From contig JACPAS010000008.1 in the NCBI GenBank assembly GCA_016180665.1, positions 1 through 16,909 on the forward strand: 16,909 bases of DNA, written 5' to 3'. The notes beneath the pieces were generated by a model, which was given only the letters and a program-made list of their open reading frames with translations, was not told the DNA's origin and searched no databases. The translations under genes and the position numbers were made by a program. This document shows positions 6,372 to 14,482 of this stretch, piece by piece; within the stretch, counting starts at the first letter, position 1, and the number at the start of each line of letters is the position of its first letter. This stretch comes from Microcaldota archaeon (lineage in GTDB: Archaea; Micrarchaeota; Micrarchaeia; Anstonellales; Bilamarchaeaceae).

Positions 6372-8648
6372 ATGATTCTCAACCTAGAACTTTCTAACTG
6401 GCGTTCCCACGAAAAAAGCTTCTTTGAATTTAGTAAAGGAACAAATATGCTTGTTGGATTTATGGGAAGTGGTAAAAGTACTGTTTTGGATGGGATATCT
6501 TTTGCGCTTTTTGGCACTTTTCCGGCATTAGAAAGAAGAAAAATATCAATAGAGGATATTCTCAGATTAAATGAAAACAATGCGTCAGTTAGTTTGGAAT
6601 TAATTTGGATGAGTAAAAGATATAGAATCAAAAGAACAATTGAAAAGGGAAAAACAACTACAAAAACAGATGCGGAAATTTCTTGCGATGGAAAACTTCT
6701 TGAACGTGGGACTACAGCAGTTAATAGCTATGTTGAACAGCTGTTAAGTATAAATTATGATCTTTTTTCCAGGGCAATTTATTCTGAGCAAAATAATATA
6801 GACTATTTTATGACACTTGACCCAAGAAGAAGAAAACAGGAGATGGATGTTTTGCTCGGACTGGACAGGTTTGAAACAGCCAGAGCAAATAGCATAAGCC
6901 TGCTAAACAGAATAAAGAGTCAGAGATTACGATTAGAGCAGAAATTTAATCTTGGAAATTTAAAAGATCTGGAACTCAAAGTAATCGAAAATCAGGAGAA
7001 ACTTAGAACCCTAACTCAAGAAAGAGAAGGAATCGAAAAAAGTCTTGAAGAGAATAAAATAAAAAATCTGGAACTTCTTAATTTTTTCAAAGAGTTGAAG
7101 AAAAAATCTGAATTTTATGAGTCACTTAATAAAGAGTTATTACTGCTGCAAGGAAGGTTGGAGGTTCTTAAAAAAGATATTCCTGAGAAGTTCGTCGTTG
7201 TAGATTACAATATAGAAGAGCTAAATAACGAATTAAATAAAGCTACGGCAAGCACAAAATCAAAAAATCAGGGACTTCAAGATATTGCTGTTAAAATTGG
7301 AGGGTTTGAAAGTCTGCTGAAAAATGCTAAGAAAGAATCTGAGTATGCTGAAAAATTAAATGCTGAACTTAAGATGGCAGGAGGAACTGAGAAACTGGCT
7401 GAATTTAGAAAACTTTTAGACGAGAAGCTGAAACTTTTAACTGAGAAAAGAATTGAATTGAACATGAATTCTGCGCAGATAGAAGAAAATGAGGAAATAC
7501 TGAAAAATGCAAAACCAGATGTTTCAGTCTGCCCGTTTTGCGAAAACAAACTTGACCAGGACCACATGAGAAAATTAATTGATGAAAAGACAAAAAAGAT
7601 AATACAGTGTCATGAGAGTGTGGACAGGCTGAATATAGAGATAGAAAATACTGAGAGCCACCATAAGGAGATTCAAAAAAAGATCCATGAGATTGAACTG
7701 CTTGTGCAAAAAGTTTCTGCAATTAAGCCTTCCAATACTCAGGAAATAGAGTCTGAGTTAGTCAATTTAATTGCTGGGAAGAAGAAGTTTGGATTGGAGA
7801 TGAAGAGTGAGGAGGAACAGCTTGAACAATTACGAAAGAATGCTGATGGAGTACGAAGAAAAATTGAAGATCAGCAAAAAACTATTAAAAGAATTAAGGA
7901 AACTCAGGAAGCTGAGGTAAGAATGAATGAGCTTAGAACTAAGATAACTGAAATTAAATTTGATAAGAATGAGTATGAAAAAATCGGCAAAGAAATGGAA
8001 GAAGCGCGCATATTGTATGAGAATAACAAGGGCCAACTAGAAAGATTAACTATGCAAATAAAAAATACAGAGCAAGTCTGTCAATTGCTCGGAATGAATC
8101 TTAAGGAAATGAGAGATATTGAGGGGGAATTAGGATATCTGGTTAATGTTGAGGAAGAGCTAGCAATATACAAAAATTCTCTGCTCATTACCCAGACAAA
8201 TCTGAGAATGAGTTTAATAGAGTCTATAAACGTAGCAATGAATGAGATATGGAGGATATGCTATCCATATAATGATTATAAGGAAATTAGAATGCAGGTA
8301 ACTGAAAAGGATTACTCATTTGAGATATTTAATGGAGATTGGGTAGTGCTGGATACTATTGCAAGTGGTGGGGAACGCGCTTGTGCTGCACTTACCTTAA
8401 GAGTTGCACTTGCAATGGTTTTAACGCCGAACTTAAGTTGGCTAATATTAGACGAACCTACGCATAATTTGGATAAGACTGCAATTGAATTACTTTCTAC
8501 GACCTTGCAACAAAAAATTCCGGAAGTTGTTGAACAAACATTCGTGATTACGCATGAGGAAGGATTAATGGGGAGCGAATTTGCCAGCAGCTATAGACTA
8601 AATAGAGACAAGGAAAATTTAGGATCAACAAAAATAGAAAGAATTTGA
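6372..8648 (+). CDS. rad50: Rad50-like SMC-family ATPase with zinc hook
   Basis: This is the ATPase arm of the Mre11-Rad50 double-strand-break repair complex. Its 758 residues show the full family layout. Walker A is GFMGSGKST at 29-37. The Q-loop is YSEQNN (Q140). A long two-armed coiled coil runs from about 165 to 620 and is interrupted by the zinc hook CPFC at 387-390. The ABC signature is ASGGER at 664-669, and Walker B is LILDEPTHNLD (D694, E695). A switch His follows in VITHEEG. It is short for an archaeal Rad50, so the coiled coils are compact. The usual neighbour mre11 is absent from this window. The gene sits alone between the inverted-repeat block and a convergent gene, with a ten-base tail-to-tail gap. 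Confidence 0.93.
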   Translation: MILNLELSNWRSHEKSFFEFSKGTNMLVGFMGSGKSTVLDGISFALFGTFPALERRKISIEDILRLNENNASVSLELIWMSKRYRIKRTIEKGKTTTKTDAEISCDGKLLERGTTAVNSYVEQLLSINYDLFSRAIYSEQNNIDYFMTLDPRRRKQEMDVLLGLDRFETARANSISLLNRIKSQRLRLEQKFNLGNLKDLELKVIENQEKLRTLTQEREGIEKSLEENKIKNLELLNFFKELKKKSEFYESLNKELLLLQGRLEVLKKDIPEKFVVVDYNIEELNNELNKATASTKSKNQGLQDIAVKIGGFESLLKNAKKESEYAEKLNAELKMAGGTEKLAEFRKLLDEKLKLLTEKRIELNMNSAQIEENEEILKNAKPDVSVCPFCENKLDQDHMRKLIDEKTKKIIQCHESVDRLNIEIENTESHHKEIQKKIHEIELLVQKVSAIKPSNTQEIESELVNLIAGKKKFGLEMKSEEEQLEQLRKNADGVRRKIEDQQKTIKRIKETQEAEVRMNELRTKITEIKFDKNEYEKIGKEMEEARILYENNKGQLERLTMQIKNTEQVCQLLGMNLKEMRDIEGELGYLVNVEEELAIYKNSLLITQTNLRMSLIESINVAMNEIWRICYPYNDYKEIRMQVTEKDYSFEIFNGDWVVLDTIASGGERACAALTLRVALAMVLTPNLSWLILDEPTHNLDKTAIELLSTTLQQKIPEVVEQTFVITHEEGLMGSEFASSYRLNRDKENLGSTKIERI

Positions 8649-8658
8649 ATTGTGATTA

Positions 8659-9543
8659 TTAGTTTGAAAGGATCTCCTTCTCCATTGAAGTTAAAATTGC
8701 AAAGTGATCTGGGGATTTTTTACCACTCTTAGATCTGTGCCAGGTTCTGCAATCTTCTTCTAGTGCAGTTGAGTAGTAACTGGCTGCATGGATTATATCC
8801 GCACGGTTTGCAATTCCACTTGAGAAAAGATATTTTAGAGTTAAGATAAATTCTTTTACTAGTAGCTCGGGTTTTTTGCTTAATCTTAAATTCCTGAGAT
8901 CTGTGAAGATTAGGTCTCGGTTAGTTAGAAGAACATTACGTAAGTTTGAAATTCCAAGAACTAATTTTTTTGAGTGCAATTCAACCATTTTATCTACTAG
9001 TAACTCTGTTAGTCGCTCCCTGTGAGAGCGATCTAGACGGTCGATTGAAACATTGTTCAGACCCTCTACTGATATTTTTTCATCAAACGTCCAATTCCCA
9101 TGTTCTAGCTTTGAAATTACGTAAGTATTTCCTATAATTGTTTTTAAGTAGCCGACTATTTCTTCAACTGAAAGTTTAAGTTTGAATGAGAGGCGCAAAA
9201 GCGATTTGGCAACATCCTCACTTGTCTTTCTTAGTAAGTATAGTACACCGCGTAATCGGACTACCAAACTGTCTTTACCATCTCTTATTGTAATTTTTGA
9301 AATTCCTGATAGTGGTTCTCCTTTTTTAATTTCTATTTTGGTTATTTTGAGTGAGTCTATTTCTGATGGAGCAGTTAATTCTGGCCATTTATAGTTAATG
9401 AGAGTAGTACTGCCCAAATCGTTTACTTTTGTGCTTTCTGGGATATCTTTTGTGAAATTTGGAATTGAAGTGTCATCTAACTTAACCAGAACTGGTGGTT
9501 CGTCAATTTCCCTTTCTAATTCTAGCCGTTTGAGAGTGCTCAT
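8659..9543 (-). CDS. Probable pseudokinase (degenerate protein-kinase-like C-lobe)
   Basis: In this 294-residue protein, residues ~182-220 follow the catalytic-loop pattern of archaeal and lipopolysaccharide-kinase-like kinases, 'LH..G...GD.....NVLL....I...D'. The helix ends in ELHSKK, followed by LVLGISNLRNVLL and then LIFTDLRNL. The catalytic Asp position holds Ile198. The metal-binding Asn (N203) and the Asp of the DFG-like motif (D215, as DLR) are kept. I cannot find a clear glycine-rich loop in the N-terminal half; a Lys or Glu equivalent is not obvious. So this is either a pseudokinase or a fold that merely resembles one. It has its own promoter and converges on rad50. Confidence 0.6.
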   Translation of the reverse strand: MSTLKRLELEREIDEPPVLVKLDDTSIPNFTKDIPESTKVNDLGSTTLINYKWPELTAPSEIDSLKITKIEIKKGEPLSGISKITIRDGKDSLVVRLRGVLYLLRKTSEDVAKSLLRLSFKLKLSVEEIVGYLKTIIGNTYVISKLEHGNWTFDEKISVEGLNNVSIDRLDRSHRERLTELLVDKMVELHSKKLVLGISNLRNVLLTNRDLIFTDLRNLRLSKKPELLVKEFILTLKYLFSSGIANRADIIHAASYYSTALEEDCRTWHRSKSGKKSPDHFAILTSMEKEILSN

Positions 9544-9557
9544 CTTAACTTAACTCC

Positions 9558-9568
9558 ACTTATTTATT
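9558..9568 (-). promoter_or_regulatory. TATA-like box for the pseudokinase gene
   Basis: AATAAATAAGT on the minus strand is centred about 20-24 bases before the ATG at 9543. A CCTTCC stretch just upstream of it is a possible BRE, though it does not match a strong consensus. Confidence 0.35.
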
Positions 9569-9573
9569 GGAAG

Positions 9574-9589
9574 GAAAAAGAATAAAAAG
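9574..9589 (-). terminator. T-rich candidate terminator of the glutamate synthase operon
   Basis: On the minus strand this reads CTTTTTATTCTTTTTC. Such T-tracts without a hairpin terminate archaeal RNA polymerase. It lies about 100 bases beyond the last gene of the minus-strand operon and just upstream of the pseudokinase promoter. The interval 9544-9691 holds no gene that I can support. Confidence 0.35.
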
Positions 9590-9691
9590 AGGTGTCTCAG
9601 AAGTAACGAGATGGGGGATTTGATTGATTGAATATGATAATAAAATCAGTTATTATATTTACCACACAGTTTTATATAAAATGTAAGGTAA

Positions 9692-9943
9692 TTAAAAATC
9701 AGGCTCAACTCTTCTCCAGTTCCCATTCAAAAAATGCCATAAAGCCTTAATTGTAGAATCGTAAACCAAACTGGTTTTGGCTGCTACTTCTTTTGTACGG
9801 TCTATTTCAATTAATGGAAAACGCCTCATCCACTGAATTTCATCTTTGAAGGGGTTTCTCTCAATTACGTACGTGCGTTGGCGCTCTTTCTTCTTAGACT
9901 CGCACCAGTCCATTACTTTTTGGATTTCAGATTTGGCGACCAT
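9692..9943 (-). CDS. Small protein of unknown function downstream of glutamate synthase
   Basis: The 83 residues are basic and rich in W, R and K. It starts MVAKSEIQKVMDWCESKK, contains IQWMRRFPLIEIDRT, and ends with ALWHFLNGNWRRVEPDF. A single Cys at about 14 and no membrane segment or signal peptide are seen. The gap from the upstream amidotransferase/GXGXG gene is only 28 bases on the same strand, with no clear promoter in between, so it is probably co-transcribed. I do not recognise a family. Possible roles are a small accessory subunit of the synthase or an unrelated passenger gene. Confidence 0.6.
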   Translation of the reverse strand: MVAKSEIQKVMDWCESKKKERQRTYVIERNPFKDEIQWMRRFPLIEIDRTKEVAAKTSLVYDSTIKALWHFLNGNWRRVEPDF

Positions 9944-9971
9944 AATCTATTTGGGGAACTAAAGAATTAAA

Positions 9972-12020
9972 TTACTTTTTAGCAGAAGGAGATGGTGAGA
10001 TTACTGTATAATTAGCAGCAAGTAACTGTTTAACTATTGCTGGTTGAATGTTAAACTCAGCTGCAAAAGCACGTATTCCATCAATAGCAGTAGTATCGGT
10101 TGATGGATCGAGAGTTCGAACAGCTACATCTAATGGTTTAAGATACCGATTAGAATAAAGTGGTCGGATTCTATCCAAAACAGAGGGAGGTAAAAGTTCG
10201 TTTAATTCCCACCAACTAAGAGAAGTACGCGAAGCCCTTAAAAAAGTTGAGGGCTTAATTAAATTTTCATCAAGCGCTTGTTCTAGTTCTGCCATGACTT
10301 CATGCGAATCAGGTTGAAGACCAATTGATTGATAAGGCACCTGATTTCTTGCATAAAGTCTGGATGAGCCAACTGCACCACTCATAGCAAAGTCACCGAT
10401 CAATGGACCTGTAAAATCAGTATTAAGTGCATCTATACCTAGAACTACTGCAGTTCCCCCTGCCATGAATTCACCTGCTGAATCATCTAAACGGCCTCCA
10501 AAAATAACTAATGGACTAGGAATGCCCCTCATAAGAACCATGGACTGGCTCCCCCCACTACCACGAACAAATGCCCTTTCACCTTGGTATGCATAAAATG
10601 AAACGTCTCCAACATTTCCATCTACAGTTACATTTGCCTGTGCTGCATCAAATGCATCATCCTGCACCCCACCAATAACTTTAATTGTATGACCAGCTGG
10701 TGCTAGTTTAGCGGTCGAATCACCAGCTAGTCCATTAATTGTAAGTGAAGTTTCTGAAGTTATACCACAACCAAGATAACGTTCTCCATTTGCACTATAT
10801 AAGAGAACGTTTCCATCTGCGCCTCTAGCTAAATTAGCCTCATGCAAAATATCTCTGGGGGATTTTCCAGCTATGGAAATTCCAGTTCCGTTAGTCTTTC
10901 CTCTGGCCTGAGGGTTATGGAAGAAATATTTACGGTCATCCCCTCGTCCATCTCTTATTATTCCCTGCCTCATGCTTGCAAGAACCCGTCTTTTAGGTTT
11001 GCAGCGCCAGACATCTGCATCCGAAGAAACCTCTCTTATTTGGTGTTCTTCACTAGCAAGATAAACAGTTTCATTATCTTCTCCCATTACTAATGGTCTG
11101 AATTGCACAAGGCCTGCCATTTGTACATCATTTCCAGTTGTATAACCAAGTATTAGCGCATAGCTTCCATCTAATTGAAGTCCACGGTATCTGTAAAGTA
11201 AATCTCGGAAACCTGAAGTGCCATCCTGGAATCTTAGTAGATCCCAATATTGCTCATAAGTTGGTGATAGGATTGCCGCAGCTTTCTCAAAACCCAATCC
11301 TTCAACATTAACTAGATAATGAAGTGCAAGCAAAACTTTTTCGCTGTCTGTTCCGACAAAACTTCTTATGCCATGGCTTGTTAAAAATTCTGAAAAAACA
11401 CCATCTGAGCTAAATTCACCATTATGAGCTACTGCAATATCAAAAAGATGAAATGGATGTGAGCGTTTTGCATCTGCAAGGAAATTAGTTGGATTACGTG
11501 CATGTGCTATCCATAAATCGCCTTCTTGAGTCATTTCATATATTGATGCAATATCCTCTGGCCATCCGCAACCTTTCCATGTCTCAGAATATTGCCCGAG
11601 AGAGGCAAAACGCGCACGTATTCCAGTTTTAGTGTGCATTTCCCAGTGTATTTTGAAAACAGCATCAACAAGTGCTGCTTTTGTCCCGTTTAAAAGTGCT
11701 TCCCAAACTAGATAGCTATTCTCTGGTTTGAATGGATCTTTGTCTTCTACAATTTCTACACCATTCTCAGCAAGCCTGCGTTTAACTTTATCTAAATCTT
11801 TTGGAGTTTCTACGAAAACTTTTGCCTTGTATCTTCCTAAATCATGCTCAGGCGCATGGAATACTGTGAACCCGCTTCCATATGGAGTGCCTCTTCTTCT
11901 GGCTGCGGTGCTTATACCTTGAAGTGCCTTTCCACTAGTAACTTTTGGCATTCCTGCTTTTCTAAGTGCTGCAAAAAGAGCGCATGCGGAATGGTCATTT
12001 GGCTGCTTTTTTACGTACAA
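9972..12020 (-). CDS. gltB: Glutamate synthase subunit: glutamine amidotransferase (class II) fused to GXGXG domain
   Basis: The 682 residues correspond to GltB domains 1 and 4 without the parts between them. The N-terminal class II amidotransferase (~13-345) has HSACALFA, where Cys13 should be the nucleophile after removal of a short propeptide. It also has RRRGTPYGSGF at 41-51, VAHNGE near 197-201 (oxyanion Asn-Gly), GTDSEK near 222-227 and a 'RPL....LASEEHQI' stretch near 307-326. The GXGXG beta-helix follows at about 400-555, rich in G..G turns (GLAGDSTAKLAPAG, GNVGDVSFYAYQGERAFVRG). A ~120-residue helical tail ends the protein. Glutamine hydrolysis looks intact. The start is a TTG, the only start codon in frame before a stop two codons upstream, with GAGGGG nearby. 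It overlaps the preceding gene by 26 bases. Confidence 0.88.
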   Translation of the reverse strand: MYVKKQPNDHSACALFAALRKAGMPKVTSGKALQGISTAARRRGTPYGSGFTVFHAPEHDLGRYKAKVFVETPKDLDKVKRRLAENGVEIVEDKDPFKPENSYLVWEALLNGTKAALVDAVFKIHWEMHTKTGIRARFASLGQYSETWKGCGWPEDIASIYEMTQEGDLWIAHARNPTNFLADAKRSHPFHLFDIAVAHNGEFSSDGVFSEFLTSHGIRSFVGTDSEKVLLALHYLVNVEGLGFEKAAAILSPTYEQYWDLLRFQDGTSGFRDLLYRYRGLQLDGSYALILGYTTGNDVQMAGLVQFRPLVMGEDNETVYLASEEHQIREVSSDADVWRCKPKRRVLASMRQGIIRDGRGDDRKYFFHNPQARGKTNGTGISIAGKSPRDILHEANLARGADGNVLLYSANGERYLGCGITSETSLTINGLAGDSTAKLAPAGHTIKVIGGVQDDAFDAAQANVTVDGNVGDVSFYAYQGERAFVRGSGGSQSMVLMRGIPSPLVIFGGRLDDSAGEFMAGGTAVVLGIDALNTDFTGPLIGDFAMSGAVGSSRLYARNQVPYQSIGLQPDSHEVMAELEQALDENLIKPSTFLRASRTSLSWWELNELLPPSVLDRIRPLYSNRYLKPLDVAVRTLDPSTDTTAIDGIRAFAAEFNIQPAIVKQLLAANYTVISPSPSAKK

Positions 12021-14424
12021 TTTTCATCCCCTCTGGTTCTACATCAATTTGTTTTTGTAAATTATTTGGAAGATTAACTGTTGAGAGAATATCAACATTT
12101 CCAACAACTGAAGTCATATTCATTAATCCATCTCCCCCCATTACCAGTTTCATTTCGCTACGTGAACCTCTTTTCCAGTTAACTAAAGAATCAGTATCTT
12201 TTGATCCACTTTCCATTGCTAACTCAGCTACGTCTCTTACAAATACTGCATCTGCACCTAGTGCCTGCAGTTTTATTACATCTGCAGCATCACGAACATT
12301 TGAACATTCTGCAAGAACTGAACACTGCTGACGTAAGGTAGTTTTGCCATCAGAATATTTCTTGTCTGTCAATGCTTTGTGAACTCTCCTAACAGCCAGT
12401 TCGATTGAGGAATTATTAAGACTAAGTTCGCCACTAATAATTATTGCATCTGCACCAGCGCGAGCATAATAATCAACTTTATTAGTTAAGTTAGAGTCTT
12501 CTGAGCTAAGTCTTACAGTAACAAGCTTCACACCATTTGCATGGTGTATTGTTATGATAGAACTCAGATCAACTTTAGAAATTGAACCGTTAATGATATC
12601 TGGCAATATGACTCCTGCAGTGTTTGATATTTTTGTAGATGGATCTTCTAATTCAACTAGCCCTGCTTTTTCCAGAGTCTTTGCGGATATTGATTTGCTT
12701 TGAGCTTCTGATAAAATAAATAATGAACCAGTTCTTCTAGCTGCAACTGCAAATTGTAAAAGGTGTTCGTCCTTTGGTTTCCCCAAGAGAATTGGATCGA
12801 CAACGCGCATTTGGCCTCTGCTTCCCAAAAATACTCTTGAACCAATTGGTTGCCTATACCCATCACCTTGTGGATTGGTTATCTGAGCCACATCTATGGT
12901 GAGATGGTCGGTTATTGTATGCGGCAAAGTTACGAATGGTGGACCTTGTGAGCCCATTGAACGTTTAAATGGAAGGCCTTCTTTTGCTAAATGAGCAACA
13001 TGTTCTTTTCTCCACACTGGCCAGAATTTCTGATCCTCTTCTCTCCATGGCCAGTACGTGCTATTAGATTCATAATAGACAGCTGTTGATTCTCTTCGTC
13101 TTGTTACTCCAAGTCTTTCAGTAGAAGCTATACTGAGACTGCTGTTTGCATATAGAAGATCTCTTCTACCCACGAGATGTTTTACATCGGTTAACCCAAG
13201 TGCTTTTAGAATTGCCTGAAGTTCGCGTTGTACTCCTATTACCCAATTAATCAAATTTTGTTTTGCCCAGTTAATATCTATTGCCTTAGCAAGAAGTAAA
13301 TTGGTTTCAGCCGCAGGACACTTGTCACCTGCTGCGCAAACATCTGCTTTAACACAACCAGCAGCAATCATTGCAGCAGTACCAACAAATGTCGCGTCTA
13401 ATCCCAATGCAAGAGCAATTGCCAGATCCCTCGCAGAAGTAATTCCACCTCCACCTACCAGTTTTACCCTTTCACGAAGTGGCAAACCAGTTTCCGTATC
13501 AGTCTCACATCTTAGCATATGGTCAACCATTGGTGCTGCAAATTCAATATCAAAACCCATATTATCTGCGACAACTTTTGGTGTGGCACCTGTACCTGCT
13601 TTTTTACCATCAAGCTGGATTAGGTTCCCACCCATTCTACCTATACCGCATGCAACTGCACCGGCTTTTTTTCCTGGGATAATTTTAACACCAACAAATG
13701 GCGGTGCTTTAGCAGCTTCTCTAAGTAATTTTAAGAATGAAAGGACTTTGCCTAGATCCTCAATTGAGTAAACATCCTTATGAACAGCTGGAGAGATTGC
13801 ATCTGCACCTGAAAATTTACGTAATTTTCTAATTATTTCAAGCCGGAGTTTTTGCTCTGGCAGTTCACCTCCAATTGCCTTTGCTCCTTGCCCTGCTTTA
13901 AGAATTGTTGCTGCACCTTGAACTATACTTTCTTCAGTAACACCCCAGCGTGCTGATGCCCATTGAACAAAAATTCTAGGTTGGCCATAAAGTTCAGGTA
14001 ATAGACCGCCTTCACCAGTACCGCAAACAATTTCAGCTTCAAGTGCAGCAAATGCAAGTGCAAGATTAAGGTTTGGATGGAGGGCGCCTGCACTCATATC
14101 CCCGAATTCTAAAGGCAGTCTAAGTTTAAGTCCGCACAATTCAGTAGAAGTATCTATGCTGGTATCAACATCTATTCTTGAACGAAGATCTGGATGAAAT
14201 CCTAAAAGATCAAAAACAGCTGTTGGCCTTTCACCGCTTTCCTCTGGAATCCAGAGTTGTTTAAGTCTATCGATCTGTGGTTCAGCGCTTTTGGCTAAGG
14301 TTTGTATATGGGCACGTACACGTGGATGGAAGCGATCTCCTTTATTAATATCCTCTCTGTCTTTCGGAAAACGAGCAACCGTCTTTTCAGCATAACCTCT
14401 AGGTCTGGTTTCTATAACACTCAA
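11995..14424 (-). CDS. gltB: Glutamate synthase subunit: FMN/3Fe-4S barrel followed by the GltB central domain
   Basis: The 809 residues hold the two barrel-like domains of GltB in reversed order. The FMN domain comes first (~75-425). It has GDMSAGAL at 108-115, GEGG at 137-140, QGAKAIGGELP from 179, SPAVHKDVYSIEDL at 211-224, GVKI near 245, GTGATP near 277 and GGGGITSARD near 324. The 3Fe-4S cysteines are C357, C363 and C369, and an EHVGR-like tail reads HLVGRRDLL. Residues ~475-740 match the 'Glu_syn_central' pattern, with RSMGSQGPPF, then VAQITNPQGDGYRQ, then VHKALT, then a 'LRQQCSVLAE...ALGADAV' segment. The FMN barrel would make glutamate from 2-oxoglutarate and ammonia channelled from the amidotransferase. 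The start is TTG with a strong ribosome binding site at 14430-14435. Confidence 0.88.
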   Translation of the reverse strand: MSVIETRPRGYAEKTVARFPKDREDINKGDRFHPRVRAHIQTLAKSAEPQIDRLKQLWIPEESGERPTAVFDLLGFHPDLRSRIDVDTSIDTSTELCGLKLRLPLEFGDMSAGALHPNLNLALAFAALEAEIVCGTGEGGLLPELYGQPRIFVQWASARWGVTEESIVQGAATILKAGQGAKAIGGELPEQKLRLEIIRKLRKFSGADAISPAVHKDVYSIEDLGKVLSFLKLLREAAKAPPFVGVKIIPGKKAGAVACGIGRMGGNLIQLDGKKAGTGATPKVVADNMGFDIEFAAPMVDHMLRCETDTETGLPLRERVKLVGGGGITSARDLAIALALGLDATFVGTAAMIAAGCVKADVCAAGDKCPAAETNLLLAKAIDINWAKQNLINWVIGVQRELQAILKALGLTDVKHLVGRRDLLYANSSLSIASTERLGVTRRRESTAVYYESNSTYWPWREEDQKFWPVWRKEHVAHLAKEGLPFKRSMGSQGPPFVTLPHTITDHLTIDVAQITNPQGDGYRQPIGSRVFLGSRGQMRVVDPILLGKPKDEHLLQFAVAARRTGSLFILSEAQSKSISAKTLEKAGLVELEDPSTKISNTAGVILPDIINGSISKVDLSSIITIHHANGVKLVTVRLSSEDSNLTNKVDYYARAGADAIIISGELSLNNSSIELAVRRVHKALTDKKYSDGKTTLRQQCSVLAECSNVRDAADVIKLQALGADAVFVRDVAELAMESGSKDTDSLVNWKRGSRSEMKLVMGGDGLMNMTSVVGNVDILSTVNLPNNLQKQIDVEPEGMKIVRKKAAK

Positions 14425-14429
14425 AATTA

Positions 14430-14435
14430 CACCTT
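14430..14435 (-). promoter_or_regulatory. Ribosome binding site deciding the TTG start of the FMN/central subunit
   Basis: AAGGTG on the minus strand lies five bases before the TTG at 14424 and matches the archaeal anti-Shine-Dalgarno sequence well. No ATG lies nearby in this frame. The 58-base interval 14425-14482 also contains A+T stretches (for example ATAAACTTAT on the minus strand) that may be the operon promoter. Confidence 0.6.
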
Positions 14436-14482
14436 AAAGAATAAGTTTATGGTAAAAGAGTTTAATAAGTTACTTCTCAAAA

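Noticed and set aside
9544..9691. Small gene in the spacer after the glutamate synthase operon
   Set aside because: Only very short ORFs are present and none has convincing signals; just a T-tract and the pseudokinase promoter are supported.
11996..11998. ATG in an ATGA overlap at the end of the FMN subunit, as a possible start for the amidotransferase gene
   Set aside because: It is out of frame with the amidotransferase by one base and would miss the Cys region; the in-frame TTG at 12020 is used instead.
11966..12331. 121-codon plus-strand ORF spanning the junction of the two synthase genes
   Set aside because: It is antisense to two recognised genes, with no domain and no clear promoter.
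13301..13771. 156-codon plus-strand ORF opposite the FMN subunit
   Set aside because: It is antisense to conserved FMN-domain motifs. Its Ala/Pro/Ser-rich translation is what the complement of such coding sequence gives.
4296..14424. N-methylglutamate synthase / gamma-glutamylmethylamide synthetase gene set as an alternative identity
   Set aside because: That pathway also pairs a GS homologue with GltB-like domains, but it needs an active GS-type enzyme and separate domain genes. The GS homologue here has lost its catalytic residues, and the central domain points to glutamate synthase.
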